Of a DNA stretch of 64,000 nt, positions 62,201 to 64,000 are shown piece after piece. The notes beneath the pieces are model-generated. The model searched no databases and was not told the origin of the DNA. It saw only the letters and a list, made by a program, of their open reading frames with translations. Source of the stretch: JAFGBI01 sp964480725 (GTDB lineage: Bacteria > Myxococcota_A > Polyangia > Polyangiales > Polyangiaceae); assembly GCA_964480725.1 (NCBI GenBank), contig CAYZQO010000011.1, positions 41,172-105,171 of the forward strand. Direction: 5' to 3'. A program made the position numbers and the translations under genes. Within the stretch, counting starts at the first letter, position 1, and each line of letters begins with the position of its first letter.

Positions 62201-63893
62201 CCAGATCGGTGGCGCCCCCCGGCTCGACGCGCGCGAGCGCGGCGCCCACCTCGGCGCGGAGCACAGCATCGACCGCGGTGAGCTTCCCGCTGCGCGGCGT
62301 GACGGGGCGCAGCGTGTCGGCCCCTGCCCACACCGTCACGCGATCGTCCGCGCCCAGGTGCGCGAGCAGGGCGCCCGTGGCCGCCCGCGCGAGCGCGAGC
62401 GCGGCCGCGTCCGTGGCCGCGGAGGCGTCGATCACGATCGCCAGGTCGAGCCCCCCCTCCGCGAGCGGGACGTCCGCCGCTCGCACCGGCACCACGAGGT
62501 AGTCGGGCTCCTTGGCCGCCGCGGCGCGCGCGGGCGCGCGCTCGCTCTTGGGCAGGGAGTCGAGCGCGAGCGCGTGCTCCGCGCGGTAGCCGACCACCCC
62601 GTCTACACCGTCGTCGAACAGCTCCACCGCGAGATCGCTGCGAGGCACCAGATCCTGAGCGCGCACCCGGATCTCGTTGCCACGCCGCACGCCGGCCATG
62701 CCCGCACGCACTTGGGTGGCGCGCGCCGAGCCCAGGTTCATGGTGAAGGTGAGCTCCTCGATGCGCGGGAGCGACGCCTCGGCGCCCTCCGCCGCCATCG
62801 GGAAGACGTACAGGCGCCGCTCGCCCTTCGCGCCCGTCCGCCCCAGCCACTCCGCGTAGCGCACGACCACCCGCCGCGTCTCGCCGGCCTGGATCGGGTA
62901 CAGGCGCGCGCGGTACTCGCCGGCAGCCTCCCACTCGAGCAGCGCCGGATCCTCGGTCGAGCCCGCGTAGACGTTGGACTGGTACTGCGCGGCGGCCGCG
63001 ACCTTCTCCTTGACGTGCCCCCAGGCGATCCGCCCCCCCCGATCGACGCCGAACCGCTCGAGAGTCGCCCCCGGCGGCGTCCGGAACCCGTAGAGCCCCT
63101 CGACCACCTCCGAGCTCGGGTTGAAGAAGGTCTGCTCCACCTCGGTGACGGCGAAGTCGCCGCGGACCTCCACCTTCACCGCGAGCTTCTGGATCGCGAG
63201 CGGGAATCGCGCGTTGCCCTGCTCACCCGGCTTGCGAGCGCCCACGGTGCCGATCCCGAACGGCGCCGGCGCGGGCGCGCGGTCCGTGGTCGCGAGCCCC
63301 CCGGTCCAGTCCTCCCAGGCGACGGCGGCGACGGCCTTCGCGCCCTTCCCGTCGTGCAGCAGCCGTTCGCCGGCGCGCGCACGGACCCCCCAGCCCCGCA
63401 CCTCGCCGCGCAGCACGTAGGCCTCGGGCGCCCCATCCGGTCGAACCTCGACGCTGGCGCGCACGGCGGCCAACGTCATCGGCCCCTGCGGCGTTACCAG
63501 CCGCGAGGTCTGGTCCGGGGGGACGTCGACGAAGACGCGCCCCGACTCGAGCTCGACCGCGTCCGTGCGCTGGCGCAGCCGCGCCGGGCCGCGGACGAGC
63601 AGCGTGGTCCCGCCGTCGTGGCGGAGCCAGGCCAGCGCCCCGGCCTCCACGCGCACCGCCGTCCCGTCAGCGAGGCGCTCACGCGGGAACGGCGCCCGCT
63701 CGGTGCCCGACGGCGGGGTGACGGAGATCCCCCGGCGCACGGTGCGAAGCTCCGCCCAGGTGGTCGACTCGGGGGCGAGCCGCTCCTCCTTGGGACCACA
63801 CCCAGGCCCGAGGAGCCACGCCGCCATCACCAGCAGGAAACAGGCGAGCGGCTGCGGGACCCAGGACGACCGACGCATCGATGAGAACCTCAT
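59229..63893 (-). CDS. FecR-like, VIT, VWA and AgmX/PglI-domain lipoprotein (first of pair)
   Basis: A 1554-residue lipoprotein. The signal peptide ends in GPGC (Cys32). The order is a FecR-like domain (about 70-190), a full VIT domain (about 230-400, EVEQTFFNPSSEVVEGLYGF, VKEKVAAAAQYQ) and a VWA domain (about 480-670). Long Gly/Ala-rich linkers lead to an AgmX/PglI domain (about 975-1080, VVQRVVRQSYGRYRRCYEQGL). TPR-like helices (about 1230-1390) and a beta-rich C-terminus follow. The VWA metal motif reads DASAA (Asp489, Ser491, Ala493) instead of DxSxS. The ATG at 63893 has AGAGG upstream. It is the promoter-proximal gene of the pair; its stop overlaps the next GTG. Confidence 0.9.
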   Translation of the reverse strand: MRFSSMRRSSWVPQPLACFLLVMAAWLLGPGCGPKEERLAPESTTWAELRTVRRGISVTPPSGTERAPFPRERLADGTAVRVEAGALAWLRHDGGTTLLVRGPARLRQRTDAVELESGRVFVDVPPDQTSRLVTPQGPMTLAAVRASVEVRPDGAPEAYVLRGEVRGWGVRARAGERLLHDGKGAKAVAAVAWEDWTGGLATTDRAPAPAPFGIGTVGARKPGEQGNARFPLAIQKLAVKVEVRGDFAVTEVEQTFFNPSSEVVEGLYGFRTPPGATLERFGVDRGGRIAWGHVKEKVAAAAQYQSNVYAGSTEDPALLEWEAAGEYRARLYPIQAGETRRVVVRYAEWLGRTGAKGERRLYVFPMAAEGAEASLPRIEELTFTMNLGSARATQVRAGMAGVRRGNEIRVRAQDLVPRSDLAVELFDDGVDGVVGYRAEHALALDSLPKSERAPARAAAAKEPDYLVVPVRAADVPLAEGGLDLAIVIDASAATDAAALALARAATGALLAHLGADDRVTVWAGADTLRPVTPRSGKLTAVDAVLRAEVGAALARVEPGGATDLGKMLGDAAMAIDPARRGAVVYVGDGRPTVGELGLEGLRQRLAKRARPVRVYALAVGLGADLPVLGGLARGGFAARVEDGFGAARRALELLEHAERPVWLGASVDLGPTVERVYPRDTSTWVADESVIVVGRLAGKEPPKRIALGGPAGRREVALAVQSLADKGDAARRWGLGRLAELLDEGAGHAAMVDLGSRQGLITPVTSLYVPTTRELASDYDWEASTHEEEPAKPARPGLFERLRGRRRTDASGPMAVASAMPAPALATEAEADDREGGGATRAKGEEGALGVADEVGKPSSAPPASPRLKRAASAPAGLPQSARVAAPREAQEPAVGGVVKSEDAAPWGRDASLGQDRGDLSAPSGGGLGLTGIGVGGGGEGLAKGGALKAASSTGQGFGSGHGRLGASRATGAPVVRMGAATIEGGLPSEVVQRVVRQSYGRYRRCYEQGLARNPSLAGRVAVAFVIGPGGAVESASPKGSDLPDAEVVGCVVGSFRGLDFPSPEYGRVTVVYPILFAPDGGSVGTAAAEAIAPTLLVRVLPRVPLLCGDAARVSLEERVVLWTERLAQVRDQAAAVAGVYTRALRHCEASTPRERARLLALMLDAMSTVRGQVELWRMMRDQLGAADVLYRGILARAKTVAQIRELHDALGLRSVDPGVLAKAVAGAKDPGQRVVKLRALRDQFPDDLVLALRLLDALEDAGDAAGARALARELRARPDAEAAVRTAVGELFLRLAARVPVAAERAATIAEARRAFGEIVEFSPSDPVARRRLGDLLRAHGWHAEARRQYETLAQLTPDDATVALLIAAAAQGEGRLEEAVRWTEKGIDAGAPDVAQGPAVTARTFATTFLAWGRLDAAQREKEREALAARARRLLKEPATKAARVTLTFTHPDFHPTLWSNALGAPMPAATGDLTLGIAEAVVPLRTDAAVEVRVDPAELEAAGRLGVEAILTVVFAELDRGERIVRVPIRYGPGAAAVQRFVLRGQEVVRG

Positions 63894-64000
63894 GACCCAC
63901 CTCTGACCACGGAACCAACCCCGGGTTTGGCCTTGTCATTGATCTCCCTGCGGCGCCGGGAGGGCAAGCCTCGCGAACCCGACCGGGCGCGTCGCCGCGC
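63894..64000. other. Upstream region of the VIT/VWA operon
   Basis: 107 bases at the window edge, presumably holding the operon promoter. No clear box or gene is visible; the neighbouring gene is outside the window. Confidence 0.4.

Noticed and set aside
61008..63884. A 958-codon plus-strand open frame within the first VIT/VWA gene
   Set aside because: Same reason; composition is that of a complement of a GC-rich coding strand.
1..64000. tRNA, rRNA, insertion sequences, phage or toxin-antitoxin genes
   Set aside because: I looked for them in all gaps and saw no cloverleaf, rRNA core sequence, transposase motif or terminal repeats. Absence is by eye only; a covariance-model search would settle it.

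Overview
The window is about 64 kb of very GC-rich DNA (around 70 percent by eye) from a predatory or saprophytic delta-proteobacterium of the Myxococcota, most likely the Polyangia (Sorangium/Polyangium side). The signs are secreted lipoproteins with long Thr-Gly-Gly linkers, a MYXO-CTERM-like C-terminal anchor, membrane-anchored Ser/Thr kinases, an NtrC-type activator, VIT/VWA proteins with AgmX/PglI-type C-terminal domains and many GTGA or ATGA stop/start overlaps. I see no rRNA, tRNA, CRISPR array, insertion sequence, phage gene or plasmid function; the window reads as chromosomal.

Layout. 58-4590 (minus): a winged-helix regulator-like gene, a GH30-type glycosidase lipoprotein and a PL9-type polysaccharide lyase lipoprotein, a small plant-polysaccharide module. 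5429-5716 (plus): a free-standing Lrp/AsnC ligand-binding domain. 5757-14667 (minus): recC-recB-recD in one translationally coupled operon. 14857-16089 (plus): a sigma-70 family factor. 16146-19839: a kinase-less relative of a Ser/Thr kinase C-terminal domain, a small Fis-type helix-turn-helix protein with a sigma-54-like promoter, and a sigma-54 activator (NtrC family) facing it. 20027-26159: an envelope polysaccharide cluster (YbhN-like membrane protein, polysaccharide pyruvyl transferase, GT4 glycosyltransferase, NAD-sugar epimerase, multi-spanning membrane protein).

26382-36827: central glycolysis, with pfp-fba-pgk-tpiA on the minus strand and gap separately; an ABC-F ATPase, a DUF4126 membrane protein and an ArfB-like ribosome-rescue hydrolase lie between. 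37153-41110: a 1000-residue protein with two complete Ser/Thr kinase domains, then an NYN plus OST-HTH RNA-binding/nuclease protein. 41160-43048: a radical SAM/SPASM protein and a divergent lipoprotein. 43124-46365: an archaeal-type HMG-CoA synthase, thiolase and DUF35 operon, with a divergent acyl-CoA-binding protein. 46402-53471: small membrane and lipoproteins, an alpha/beta hydrolase, a hybrid histidine kinase and a DUF3592 pair.

53853-54942 is a broken, internally deleted M6-type metalloprotease gene that keeps its Gly-rich linker and anchor. 55226-63893 (minus) holds two giant paralogous envelope proteins (FecR-like, VIT, VWA, AgmX/PglI-like and helical repeats), overlapping by 8 bases. 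Most non-described ORFs longer than 100 codons are antisense or frame shadows caused by the high GC content.

The most interesting items are: a GH30 protein without its acid/base glutamate; the archaeal-style mevalonate entry module; the tandem-kinase protein together with a kinase-less relative sharing its DCxAC sensor-like domain; the sigma-54 promoter/activator/Fis arrangement; and the VIT/VWA pair, in which one partner has a damaged metal site.
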